Under the pieces are notes generated by a model that made no database searches, was not told where the DNA came from, and worked only from the letters and a program-made list of their open reading frames with translations. This document shows, piece by piece, positions 1-8,707 of a DNA stretch of 41,990 nt. Each line of letters opens with the position of its first letter. Position 1 is the stretch's first letter. The DNA is from JBDHTS01 sp039808845 (GTDB lineage Bacteria; Pseudomonadota; Alphaproteobacteria; Micavibrionales; Micavibrionaceae): assembly GCA_039808845.1 (NCBI GenBank), contig JBDHTS010000006.1:1-41990 (forward strand), given 5' to 3'. The position numbers were made by a program, and so were the translations under genes.

Positions 1-1560
1 GGATGGATTGGAGTTGGATAGTCCGTCAATATCGGCCCCGCCGCTCAGCCGAAAATCACGCCCCGCATTGCCTGTGCCGTTAAGCGTCAGCTTGTAGGCG
101 CCCGGAGTCTCCGAGGCCTTCAATACTGTTGTAAGATTCCTGACCGTCAGGACCGGAGAGGGTTTCAGATTTACTGCCTTGAGATCGAGAGATTGCGGCC
201 ACGGATTGCGAATATCGGCAATGGCCGCCAGCAGGTCGAGCCGCTCCAGTGTCATCGCTTCGTAACGCGCCTGAGAAAGATGCGCGTCTATGGAAGCAGA
301 TTGTTTGCCTTCTGCAGCAGACAATATGGTTTTCATCTCGACCGTACCATCCAATGAAGTTCTGGCCAGATCCGCATATGTTTCCAGATCCGAGGCTTTC
401 AATGTCAGAATGCCGTCGGCCAGCAACGTGTCTGTGTTTATAAGCAATGCGCCCGATAGCGAAAGCTCCGGAGCGCTTCCTGTCATGGTATCGAGCTGAA
501 GGTTCGGCTTCGTATATTTAAGGGCGGAGGACACGGTGATGGGCTTTTCGCGCCAAGATGAGGAAACGCTCAATGTGCCGACGGGTGAATTGAACAGATT
601 ATCCGCATGCAGAAGGGTAGTAATATTCCCCAGGCCTTGCGCGGTCAAAGCTTCCAGTGTGGTTTCACCGTTCACATCCAGAACAGGCATAATCACCGGT
701 CCGGTCAGGCGGGCCGAAAGTGTGGCGGAGCCAGCTTGGCCTGGAACCACAAGGGAAAGATCGTCTGCTTGCGCCGAAATCTGATAGTCCACTGATCCTG
801 TTTTGCCAAGATTGCCGTTGCCCGAAGCGTTCAGCGCGAAAGCCTGGGCATTGATCTTGAGGACTCTTAGCCTGGCTTCGAGCGTCGATGGGTCGAACAT
901 GCCCTGAAACGACAGAGTTTCCGGCATCCATGCAACCGGGGAGGGACCTTGCTGTCGAATGCTTCCTGCCAAAGACAGATCAAGGGCCGGATCGAGCTTT
1001 GCATGTGCGCGCAGTTTGGGGGAGAGCAGCAGGGCCTGCCCGAAGACATCCGGGCGAATGTCCAGAAGGCGGATGTCTAGATCGTCGAGAGTAACGGTAC
1101 GGAAGTACAGATCGGGGAGTTTGAAGGGAGCGAGGCCCCGGAACGGTTTTTCCGGTTCTTCGGTTACATTCCGGCTGGCCGGAATGCGATGAAGAATGAC
1201 TGTATCGCCCTGAACCGATGCCGTCAGGGAACGTGCTGCCAGAGACATCAGGCTGATGTTTACAGCCATACGGTCAGCTTCCAGCAAAAGGCCATCCGTA
1301 TCGGAAATTTTCAGATGACCGAAGCTCAGGCCTTTTGCGGTGCTGTAATAGGCCCAATCAAAGGCGATATCATAACCGCTTTCCGCTGTGGCCGTGCGGA
1401 TCTGGGCTTGGATCCACGACTGGCCGCCCTTTGTGCCCAGCCACAGCATGAAACCGCCCAGCGACAGCTGCACGACAGCTACAAGAACGAAAATCACGGC
1501 CCCTAGCCATAACAGGAAACGTCCGGTTCTTCTTGCAGCTGTTTTCGTTGCGGATGCCAT
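1..1560 (-). CDS. tamB: TamB, translocation and assembly module inner-membrane component (partial, N-terminal part)
   Basis: The reading frame is open from an ATG at 1560 to the window edge, giving 520 codons of the N-terminal part; the C-terminal DUF490 region lies outside. The start is a short basic stretch (about residues 1-13, with Arg-Arg) followed by one hydrophobic segment (about 15-45), the usual inner-membrane anchor of TamB/AsmA-like proteins. The rest is long, low-complexity, beta-strand-rich sequence with many alternating hydrophobic residues, as expected for a lipid-conducting beta-taco periplasmic protein. TamB works with the outer-membrane protein TamA in envelope assembly and is also linked to phospholipid transport between membranes. 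Its ATG overlaps the tamA stop codon by one base (TGATG), so the pair is translationally coupled. The assignment rests on this neighbour plus architecture; only half the protein is visible. Confidence 0.88.
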   Translation of the reverse strand, partial: MASATKTAARRTGRFLLWLGAVIFVLVAVVQLSLGGFMLWLGTKGGQSWIQAQIRTATAESGYDIAFDWAYYSTAKGLSFGHLKISDTDGLLLEADRMAVNISLMSLAARSLTASVQGDTVILHRIPASRNVTEEPEKPFRGLAPFKLPDLYFRTVTLDDLDIRLLDIRPDVFGQALLLSPKLRAHAKLDPALDLSLAGSIRQQGPSPVAWMPETLSFQGMFDPSTLEARLRVLKINAQAFALNASGNGNLGKTGSVDYQISAQADDLSLVVPGQAGSATLSARLTGPVIMPVLDVNGETTLEALTAQGLGNITTLLHADNLFNSPVGTLSVSSSWREKPITVSSALKYTKPNLQLDTMTGSAPELSLSGALLINTDTLLADGILTLKASDLETYADLARTSLDGTVEMKTILSAAEGKQSASIDAHLSQARYEAMTLERLDLLAAIADIRNPWPQSLDLKAVNLKPSPVLTVRNLTTVLKASETPGAYKLTLNGTGNAGRDFRLSGGADIDGLSNSNPS

Positions 1561-3332
1561 CAGAACGCCTGCCCGATGCTGATGTAGATCTGGTAGTTCT
1601 GTTCGAGGTTTTCTTTCTGTGTCAGCGGCAGCGCCACATCGAAGCGAAGGGGGCCGAAGCTGGTATAATACCGGGCGCCAACGCCAGCGCCGACGGCCAG
1701 ATTGTCAAAATCCGGCGTCGTGCTGGTGGAGACGCTGCCCGCGTCGACAAAGACGACTCCGCCGATCGTGTCCGTGACCTTGAAACGCAGTTCCGTCGAG
1801 CCGGTGGCAATCGAACGCCCGCCGGTAGGGTCGCCGTCCTCAAATGGCCCGACTTCCTGATATCCAAAACCGCGGACGGTGCCGCCACCCCCGGCGTAAA
1901 AGCGTTCCGTCGCGGGGATCTCGAACGTTCCGCTGCCCCAGATACTGCCCAGACCGGCCCGCATCGCCAGAACCAGATCGGCTTCAGTGCCGAAATCAAT
2001 ATAAGTGCTGGCGCCGCCCTGGGTTTTCAAAAAAGGATCGCTTTCGCCAAATGCATCGAAGAAAGGCGTAATGCTGCCAGTCAACAGCCATCCCTTATGC
2101 GGGTTCAGCTTGTCGTCCCGGTTGTCGAAGATTGCCGTGCTGGGAAAGGAGATCAGGCCGAAGGTTTTCGTATCTTCGTCATCTTCATCCACCTGCGACA
2201 GGGTGAAATTGATCCCGGTCGATCCGGTCAAACGCTTGTGGAATGTGCGATTGATGCTCGCGCCAAGATCTAGCCCCAGTTCCTCGAACGCATCGGTATC
2301 CTGACGGCGCAGCGATCCGTTGAGGGCGAGGCTTTGGTCCTGGCGAAGGAAAAAAGGTTTGAGCAGGCCGAGGTCGAGACTCTGTTTAAGGCTGGACAGA
2401 CCCAGCTCTGCATTGAATTTTTCGGCGGCTCCGAAAAGGTTGCGGTGTTCCCACCCCAGCGTCACGCCGGGACCTTCATCGGTATAATAGCTCAGCCCGG
2501 CGCTGACGGTGCGGTGCGCGCGTTCCGTGACGTCAATGACAATCGGAACGGATCCATCGGATTCCGGTGCAGAGGGCAGGACAGCCTCGGCGCGCGCGAA
2601 CAGGCCCGATTCAAGCAAGATGGCCCGCAGCTTTTCGATCTTATCCTGCCGGTAGCAGCTGCCCTGTTTCCAGGGGACCAGTTTGTTAAGATAAGACGTC
2701 TTGATCCCTGTTTGTCCTTTGAAGGTAACGGGACCGAAAGTCGCTTCCGGACCGGCCTTGATGTGATAAGTCAATGCGCCTGTACGCGTGTTTTTGTTTA
2801 AAAGAACGGAGTGAGTGATCTCCATCGAAAAATAGCAGCGATCCTTCTGCGTTTCCGTCAAAAGCGTTTTCTGGTCGGTCAGGACGGACTCGGCCGCCAG
2901 CGCATCTCCGGCATGCGCATCGATCTTGCCGGAAAACTCAACAAAGGCAGGAGGATCGATGCTGACGGAGGATAGTTTATAAAGAGGGCCAGGATCGACG
3001 GTATAGACACCTGTCATCGATTTCGCGGGGTCGTCGGCGTAAACAGCCTGGCTGCTGTAGTAACCCCGCGATTCCATTGCCTTGACGAGGTCGGCGCGAA
3101 TTGTCTGCTCCTGATATGTTTCGCGGCGGGCCAGTTCATCCTTGTCATCCGGCGCGCTTTGCTCCTGGGACAAGCGGTCGTCAAGCACGGCATTCAGGTA
3201 CTTCTCCAGGTCGCCATGGACGCCCTCGATCCGGTAATCGCCTTTTTTTGTAAAAGGAAGATCACCGCTACAGCCTGTTAAAGTGAATGACAGGCATGCC
3301 GCTGTTAAGATTTGAAACCCGACGATACGCAT
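1560..3332 (-). CDS. tamA: TamA, Omp85-family outer-membrane assembly protein
   Basis: A 590-residue protein with POTRA-like N-terminal repeats (about residues 30-260) and a C-terminal 16-stranded-barrel region of the bacterial surface antigen (D15) family. It ends in Phe, the usual last residue of a BAM-inserted barrel. The length is close to the family norm (about 580). TamA sits in the outer membrane and acts with TamB. A Gly-rich segment with GGGGTVRGF matches the conserved RGF-bearing barrel motif of Omp85 proteins. The N-terminus carries L-T-G-C at residues 18-21 after a hydrophobic stretch, which reads as a lipobox, whereas typical TamA has a plain signal peptide. The ATG at 3332 is the only start that keeps this signal. 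The gene lies 101 bases downstream of the RTX gene block, so it may have its own promoter. Confidence 0.92.
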   Translation of the reverse strand: MRIVGFQILTAACLSFTLTGCSGDLPFTKKGDYRIEGVHGDLEKYLNAVLDDRLSQEQSAPDDKDELARRETYQEQTIRADLVKAMESRGYYSSQAVYADDPAKSMTGVYTVDPGPLYKLSSVSIDPPAFVEFSGKIDAHAGDALAAESVLTDQKTLLTETQKDRCYFSMEITHSVLLNKNTRTGALTYHIKAGPEATFGPVTFKGQTGIKTSYLNKLVPWKQGSCYRQDKIEKLRAILLESGLFARAEAVLPSAPESDGSVPIVIDVTERAHRTVSAGLSYYTDEGPGVTLGWEHRNLFGAAEKFNAELGLSSLKQSLDLGLLKPFFLRQDQSLALNGSLRRQDTDAFEELGLDLGASINRTFHKRLTGSTGINFTLSQVDEDDEDTKTFGLISFPSTAIFDNRDDKLNPHKGWLLTGSITPFFDAFGESDPFLKTQGGASTYIDFGTEADLVLAMRAGLGSIWGSGTFEIPATERFYAGGGGTVRGFGYQEVGPFEDGDPTGGRSIATGSTELRFKVTDTIGGVVFVDAGSVSTSTTPDFDNLAVGAGVGARYYTSFGPLRFDVALPLTQKENLEQNYQIYISIGQAF

Positions 3333-3433
3333 GACTATCCGCGCAGGAAACCAACCTTATCGATATAGTCATTTTTCAGAATGGGCAACCCTTTGGAAGG
3401 CACTCATTGGGTGTTTGAGGATAAGCTGAATAT

Positions 3434-5641
3434 TCAGGACATCAGATCCGTCAACCGGATGGAGGCCGCCAGGGGGTCTTCGAAAACCGCAGCCAGAAGC
3501 GTTTTAACTCCGCCCGTGCCGTCCGGATCGATATAAAGGCCGCTGACGCCGGCCACCGTCGCCACATAAGCCTTGGCCCCCGTGCTTAAAAGATAGCTGA
3601 GATCCAGGCGGTCTTCACCCGGGGTGAAATCGGTGAGGACGTCCACCGCATCGGGAGCGCGCGAGAATACAAAGGTATCGCTGCCCTTGCCGCCATAGAG
3701 ATAATCGCGGCCATCGCCGCCATCCAGCCGGTCATTTCCATCCCCTCCGTTCAGGCTGTCATCCCCTGAACCGCCATGCAGCACATCGTCGCCATTCTCG
3801 CCCAAAAGCCGGTCGTTTCCGGCATCATCCATCAGGCGGTCATTTTCGGTTCCACCATAAAGACTGTCATTGCCGTAGCCGCCGTACAGAATATCGCGAT
3901 CCTTGCCGCCGTAAAGCGTGTCGTTGTTCCAATCCCCGTAGAGAACATCATTGCCGTCTTCCCCGTACAGAACGTCGTTTCCGTCGCGTCCGGTAACAGT
4001 ATCGTTTCCGCCCCGCGCATGGATGGAATTGTCGTCATGGGTGCCTGTCAGATTGTCATCGCCGTTCGTGCCGCTTCCGCTGGCGGGCGGTTTCTGGGTG
4101 CCTGCGGTATCGGGGCCAGGCGTGACGCCCGTTGTCGTGAACGCGAAATTCGTATCTTTCAGCGCGCTGACCGAAACGTCTTTCAAGATGACGGCTGCGC
4201 CGTCGAGATAGAGTTTGGCGTCATTGCCGGATTGCAGCCAGGACAGCGATGAAAACGATTTCTCCCTGAATCCGCTCAGCACCAGAACATCGCCTTTCGC
4301 GCCCGTGGCGAAATCGGTCACGACCGTATAGCTGTCGCCAGGCTTTACGACAAACCAATCGCTGCCGCCCTTGCCAGCGACATAATCGATCCCCGGCCCG
4401 CCAATCAAAACATCCCGGCCTTTACCACCGATCAGGATGTCGTTGCCGTCGCGTCCGTCCAGATAGGCGCCGCCGTCCCATCCGTTGATGAGTTCGTCGC
4501 GATAGCTGCCGTAGGCAACCTTGAAAACATCAGTGTTTTTAGAAATATCGGTCGGCGGATTTTCTTCGCCACCGTCATCGACAATGCTCCAGGACTTGCG
4601 CGTATAATCGCGTTCCAGACCGTCCAGGTAATTCGCGTAATCCACCAGAACGGTATTCGAATGATCCGGCCCGCCGTGATAGTTGACGTCCCGGTTCATC
4701 GTGCGGATGTGCACGTCATTATACGCCTCGGCGTTCCAGCCGCTGAACAGGAAGGAGTGGCGCACATTTATAAGATCGAGATTGGTAAATCTTCCGTAGA
4801 AGGTTTCCTCGATGCTCAGGCCGTAACCGTTTTTGTCGCTGCCACGGTTGATTGCGCCATCGGCCAGATAATTGTCTACTTCCGGCTCCAGGGCGCGACG
4901 GATGATCAGTCCGGAAGAAGCTGCATTCTTGACAGCGACGTTGCGAACGTCCAGTCCGAGCGTGCCTTCGATCAGAATGCCCACCGCCTGTTTGTAATCG
5001 CCCAACGGATTGTCGAACAAACGGTAATCCTTGGGTTCTTTCAGGTCATACGTCACAGTCAGATCAGAAACATGCACGTTCTGAAGCAGGTCGTATTTGG
5101 CGAGAACAGTTTTCCCCGCCGTCATATCGAAAGCGATTTCATGTTTCAGATAGGCGGTATTGCCCACCACACGATCGACTTGCACCAGACTTTCGCGCAG
5201 CGGCTTTTCATTCCAGTATTCGCTGTTCTTGATCGCTTCGTAGGGGCCGTATTTATAGAGGCTGCTGTCATTGGCCATATGCAGACCGACGACATCTCCG
5301 GCCTTGAGCGTAACGCCTTCAGGGATCGTAAAGCTCTTGCTGCCTTGGGTGACGTCCGACGTCATCTTTCGCTGCCATACGGGATCGCCGCCGTCAAAAC
5401 GGATACCTTCGGCGTCGTCATGATCGACCATGATAACGGTTTTGTCCCGGCCTGCCCCGCGCAGAGAGATGTCGCCGCGGTCAATGATCAGCGTGTCTGT
5501 CAGCTTGTGCGTGCCGGCCAGAAACATCAGCGTGGCACCCGTGGGAGCATCACGCGCCGTCAGGGCAATGTCCGTTACAGTGGCGCCGGGTTTGATATAG
5601 TAGGTTTTATGAGTGGAATCATAAGAAATGTTCGAGGGCAT
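3434..5641 (-). CDS. Secreted right-handed beta-helix RTX protein, possible polysaccharide lyase or epimerase
   Basis: A 735-residue protein with no N-terminal signal peptide. Residues about 1-385 look like a pectate-lyase-type right-handed beta-helix: it opens with the TDIALTARDAPTGATLMFLAG pattern seen in such helices (residues 23-43, split here by description) and has repeated Asn- and Val-rich turns. Residues about 388-430 form a first RTX block; 430-502 look like a small beta domain; a Gly/Pro/Thr linker follows; residues about 525-658 carry a second, longer RTX block of GGxGxDxL nonapeptides that bind calcium. The last 75 residues resemble a type I secretion target domain. A His-rich loop, YHGGPDH (321-327), is a candidate active-site or metal region. 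The substrate is not identifiable, but the adjacent AlgE-type epimerase suggests a uronan. The ATG at 5641 has GGAA a few bases upstream. Confidence 0.8.
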   Translation of the reverse strand: MPSNISYDSTHKTYYIKPGATVTDIALTARDAPTGATLMFLAGTHKLTDTLIIDRGDISLRGAGRDKTVIMVDHDDAEGIRFDGGDPVWQRKMTSDVTQGSKSFTIPEGVTLKAGDVVGLHMANDSSLYKYGPYEAIKNSEYWNEKPLRESLVQVDRVVGNTAYLKHEIAFDMTAGKTVLAKYDLLQNVHVSDLTVTYDLKEPKDYRLFDNPLGDYKQAVGILIEGTLGLDVRNVAVKNAASSGLIIRRALEPEVDNYLADGAINRGSDKNGYGLSIEETFYGRFTNLDLINVRHSFLFSGWNAEAYNDVHIRTMNRDVNYHGGPDHSNTVLVDYANYLDGLERDYTRKSWSIVDDGGEENPPTDISKNTDVFKVAYGSYRDELINGWDGGAYLDGRDGNDILIGGKGRDVLIGGPGIDYVAGKGGSDWFVVKPGDSYTVVTDFATGAKGDVLVLSGFREKSFSSLSWLQSGNDAKLYLDGAAVILKDVSVSALKDTNFAFTTTGVTPGPDTAGTQKPPASGSGTNGDDNLTGTHDDNSIHARGGNDTVTGRDGNDVLYGEDGNDVLYGDWNNDTLYGGKDRDILYGGYGNDSLYGGTENDRLMDDAGNDRLLGENGDDVLHGGSGDDSLNGGDGNDRLDGGDGRDYLYGGKGSDTFVFSRAPDAVDVLTDFTPGEDRLDLSYLLSTGAKAYVATVAGVSGLYIDPDGTGGVKTLLAAVFEDPLAASIRLTDLMS

Positions 5642-5768
5642 TGCTTCCGGAATCTCTCGTTATTTCACCAGCGTTTTATTTATTTCTGAATATCTGTGCC
5701 TTTGAGGCTGCAAGGCCGTTCACCTTGAAAATAAGCTTATTATGCCATCGCAAATATAAGCGCATCCA

Positions 5769-5797
5769 ACTTTAGGAAGGCCCGCTTTCTGTGTCAA
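5769..5797 (-). promoter_or_regulatory. Sigma70-like promoter for the beta-helix RTX gene
   Basis: On the minus strand a perfect -35 box TTGACA (5797-5792) and a -10 box TAAAGT (5774-5769) are separated by exactly 17 bases. Transcription would start near 5762, leaving about 120 bases of untranslated leader before the ATG at 5641. This implies the beta-helix gene can be expressed separately from the upstream esterase gene. Confidence 0.6.
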
Positions 5798-5826
5798 GAG
5801 AGCCTCAAAGTTTTCCACGGCAGTCA

Positions 5827-8541
5827 TCAGACCGATGCCAGATCGCTGACGACAAGCAAATTATGAAGAGGATCGAAAGCGCTGGAATCCGTCAGAGACA
5901 AGCGCGCGATATCCGTAGCAGAAAAAGCTTCGGATGCGCCGTCCGCATCGAAAGAGATAACAGTGTCCGTCCCATCTTGCCGCACAGCGACAATGCCGTC
6001 GGCAATCGGATCGGTGCCGGTATAGCCGATCGAGTCCAGAAGGGCGCTGATGTCCAGGGCATCGCCTCCCGCGCCGGTTTCAAAATCGGCCAGCGTGTCT
6101 GTAAACGGTACAGACGGCGATTCCGCCATTTCCTGCAGAAGGGAAGGATGAACATAAAAGATGTCGCTGCCTGCATCGCCATAGAGCGTATCCGCGCCGC
6201 CGCCACCGACGATGATGTCGTTTCCTTCGTGCCCGTGAATCGTATCGGCGTTCGACGTACCGGCGATAATATTGTCATTCGTGTTGCCATCGATGGCTTG
6301 GCCGGGCTGGTCATGGATAGTCAGATCCACCAGCAATCCACGCGGGTAGGGGCCTGGATTATCGACAACATGATCCTGCCCAAGATCCAGCGCAATGAAA
6401 TCGGCCATCCTGTCACCCATGATATTACGGGATGGAAATGCCGTGTGCCAGGCGTCCGTGGCCCATTCCGGATCATATTCCGGATCCATTTCCGGTGTGA
6501 TTTCCTGGAGCAGCGGCAGGTCAGCATAATTAATAGCGAGATGGACATCGTCATAAGCCAGCGCCATCTGCTGCTGGGCATGGTGCAGATGATCGAGTCC
6601 TTCATTGATTTTGTCGATCGTGTGTTGCTGCTGACCTTCGGTCAAAGCGCCGGCTGTGCTGAAACGCCCGGTCTGCATGATGTAGAACTGGATATCGCTT
6701 CCGACATGCTCCTTGATGTAATCGAATACAGCGCGCGTAGAGTCCATGTAACGCTGTTCCTGTGCCATGCGCCCGGCTTCCGATTTGGGCGTGCCGATGG
6801 AATTGGCTTCGGTCTCGCCCTGGCCCCAGATCAGGATCGGCGTCACGGCTCCTTCCGCGCGCAACTGGGCAATCTGCTTCGCCAGAATATCGATGGCGCG
6901 GATCAGGATCTCGCCCGGCTTGCCCTCATTGGGGTACCACCAGATGCCATCCGGATCGGTATGCGCGTTGCCATCGACTGTCGTGCCGCCGACCGCGACG
7001 TTCAGAAACTGATTTTTCTCATCAATGGTAAGGGTCGAAACTTTTGCAAAATCCGTTTGCGTTTCCAAACCGTTCTGAAGATGTGCAATGCCAGAATCGC
7101 CTTTTGCAATCAGGCTCAAACCAGAAGCATTCGACTGCCCCAGAACGCTGGCGAACAGAATAGACGGCGCCTGGGTCACAAGGTTTTGTGAAACGGAGAA
7201 TGTTTTGCTTGAGACATCGCGGAGCGTGGCGAGCAGGACAGAGGATTCCGGACCGGCAGAACCATCGGCATCAAATCCGACCAGCGTGTTGCTGGAACTG
7301 CGCGTAATAGTGATATAGCCATCGGCCACAGGATTTGTTCCATGATAGCCTGCTGCGGTCAGCAATTCACTGACGTCCAGCTTGTCGCCGCCTGTGCCAG
7401 TCTTGAAATCCCAAATCGTGGCACTGGCCTGGCCCAGATCATTCAGGAAGCCGCCCGTGAATTTGAATGTATCGATACCGTCGCCGCCATAGGCGCTGTC
7501 CGATCCTGCGTCGATCAGGATCAGGTCGTTTCCGGCATCGCCGCTTAAGGAATCGTTACCAACACCGCCGACGATAATATCGTCCCCGCCTTCACCATAT
7601 AGCGCATCGTTGCCAATGCCGCCGAACAGGATATTGGCGGCGTCGTCACGCCCGTGGATGATATCGTTGAAATCGGATCCCATAATGTTTTCGATAGAAT
7701 AGAGGACATCATAACTTCCATGTCCATCCTGAGAGACCAGAGAGAAATCGGAAGGCGCGGTACCTGAATCCGAATGGGATGTGATGAGGTTATCGGCAGG
7801 GGAGAAACTAGCCGCATCGACGCCGACAAGGCGAACCAGGTTTTTGCCGCCCACGCCGCCGAAGCCATCGGGATCGAACTGGACGCGGATTTCTCCGTTA
7901 CCGGCACGAAGGCGCAGATAACCGTCGGCAAAAGCGTCCGTGCCTTTGTAGCCTACATGCTGCAGAAGGTCGGAAATATCGAGTGCATCGCCTCCGGGAC
8001 CTGTCTGGAAATTTTTGATTTTGGGCGTCACCGCATCCAGAAGATCGTCCCACGTGAATTTATGGATGGATCCCAGGGGTGCGGGAGCCGTCGTATGCAA
8101 GGATACATTCACATTGATGCCCGATATGGCGGAAAGATAGGTGACCGTGTCGCCGTCCGAAACAGCTTCGCCGTTCAGGTTGCCGATAACAAAATCGATG
8201 CCGGAGCCCGGATGAATGATATCTTTGTCGCTGCCGCCCAGAATGATGTCGTCGCCGAGATTGCCGGAGAGGTAATCAACGCCTCCTTTGCCGAGGATCA
8301 GATCATCCTGACCGGTCTTGGCGACCAGAATTTCGGATTTCGCGGCTTTGGAAACTGTGGCGCCCTGAAGGACGCTGGCATGAAGAGCGATAAAATCCGC
8401 GGAAAGCAGTAAAAGCATGTTGGGTGCGACACTCTCCTGCAAAGTGCGGATCAGACCGTCGGATGTCAGGAACGGATCGTCGGCAAAGCCGAATGTCGTG
8501 CCCAGCTTATCCCACCAGGTGGCTTTGATCGCAGTAGCCAT
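5827..8541 (-). CDS. Secreted SGNH/SASA-type carbohydrate esterase embedded between RTX modules
   Basis: A 904-residue protein counted from the ATG at 8541, which has GAAAGGG six bases upstream; a TTG five codons earlier is in frame but has no such site. Order of parts: RTX block (about 78-120), a beta module (178-253), RTX block (292-360), a second copy of the module (376-455), an SGNH hydrolase domain (458-730), a third RTX block (750-795) and a third copy of the module at the C-terminus (818-899). The hydrolase has the nucleophile motif GQSN (Ser470), WGQGETE (Glu576) and a C-terminal DAWH (Asp696, His699). This pattern matches the sialate O-acetylesterase/CE6-like group, which removes acetyl groups from sugars. 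No signal peptide is present; type I secretion is inferred from the RTX repeats and C-terminal module. The substrate is unknown; deacetylation of an alginate-like polymer is a context-based guess. Confidence 0.85.
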   Translation of the reverse strand: MATAIKATWWDKLGTTFGFADDPFLTSDGLIRTLQESVAPNMLLLLSADFIALHASVLQGATVSKAAKSEILVAKTGQDDLILGKGGVDYLSGNLGDDIILGGSDKDIIHPGSGIDFVIGNLNGEAVSDGDTVTYLSAISGINVNVSLHTTAPAPLGSIHKFTWDDLLDAVTPKIKNFQTGPGGDALDISDLLQHVGYKGTDAFADGYLRLRAGNGEIRVQFDPDGFGGVGGKNLVRLVGVDAASFSPADNLITSHSDSGTAPSDFSLVSQDGHGSYDVLYSIENIMGSDFNDIIHGRDDAANILFGGIGNDALYGEGGDDIIVGGVGNDSLSGDAGNDLILIDAGSDSAYGGDGIDTFKFTGGFLNDLGQASATIWDFKTGTGGDKLDVSELLTAAGYHGTNPVADGYITITRSSSNTLVGFDADGSAGPESSVLLATLRDVSSKTFSVSQNLVTQAPSILFASVLGQSNASGLSLIAKGDSGIAHLQNGLETQTDFAKVSTLTIDEKNQFLNVAVGGTTVDGNAHTDPDGIWWYPNEGKPGEILIRAIDILAKQIAQLRAEGAVTPILIWGQGETEANSIGTPKSEAGRMAQEQRYMDSTRAVFDYIKEHVGSDIQFYIMQTGRFSTAGALTEGQQQHTIDKINEGLDHLHHAQQQMALAYDDVHLAINYADLPLLQEITPEMDPEYDPEWATDAWHTAFPSRNIMGDRMADFIALDLGQDHVVDNPGPYPRGLLVDLTIHDQPGQAIDGNTNDNIIAGTSNADTIHGHEGNDIIVGGGGADTLYGDAGSDIFYVHPSLLQEMAESPSVPFTDTLADFETGAGGDALDISALLDSIGYTGTDPIADGIVAVRQDGTDTVISFDADGASEAFSATDIARLSLTDSSAFDPLHNLLVVSDLASV

Positions 8542-8625
8542 AACAAGCCCTTTCAAATTTTTATAGCAATGGATTTGCTGCGAGAAAATTTAAATATGAA
8601 AATATACATTTTGGCAATAACACCA

Positions 8626-8692
8626 AGAATCCCGCAAGCCATCCTTTCCTTTTCGCATAAGCGAAAGCGGAAAGAAAGGCAAGAAGGATTCT
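8626..8692 (-). terminator. Nested stem-loop between the epimerase and esterase genes
   Basis: An outer 7-base stem (AGAATCC at 8626-8632 with GGATTCT at 8686-8692) encloses an inner imperfect hairpin around TTTTCGC-ATAA-GCGAAAG (about 8642-8680). It lies directly downstream of the epimerase stop codon. There is no clear T-run, so it may be a weak terminator, an mRNA-stabilising structure or a processing site. Confidence 0.4.
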
Positions 8693-8707
8693 AGTGTTTG
8701 ATATTGA

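Noticed and set aside
3426..3437. Perfect palindrome CTGAATATTCAG at the end of the beta-helix RTX gene
   Set aside because: It overlaps the stop codon, is short, and has no loop or T-run; chance is likely.
3650..4030. Regular short DNA repeats that could be mistaken for a CRISPR array (also 8940-9290)
   Set aside because: The period is 27 bases and follows the nine-residue RTX repeat in frame; there are no unique spacers or cas genes.
4661..5689. Long plus-strand frames over the RTX genes (also 5791-7191, 7774-8412, 8924-9514, 9587-10507)
   Set aside because: They are Val/Ile/Ala-rich mirror translations of Gly-Asp-Asn repeats on the other strand, without starts or domains.
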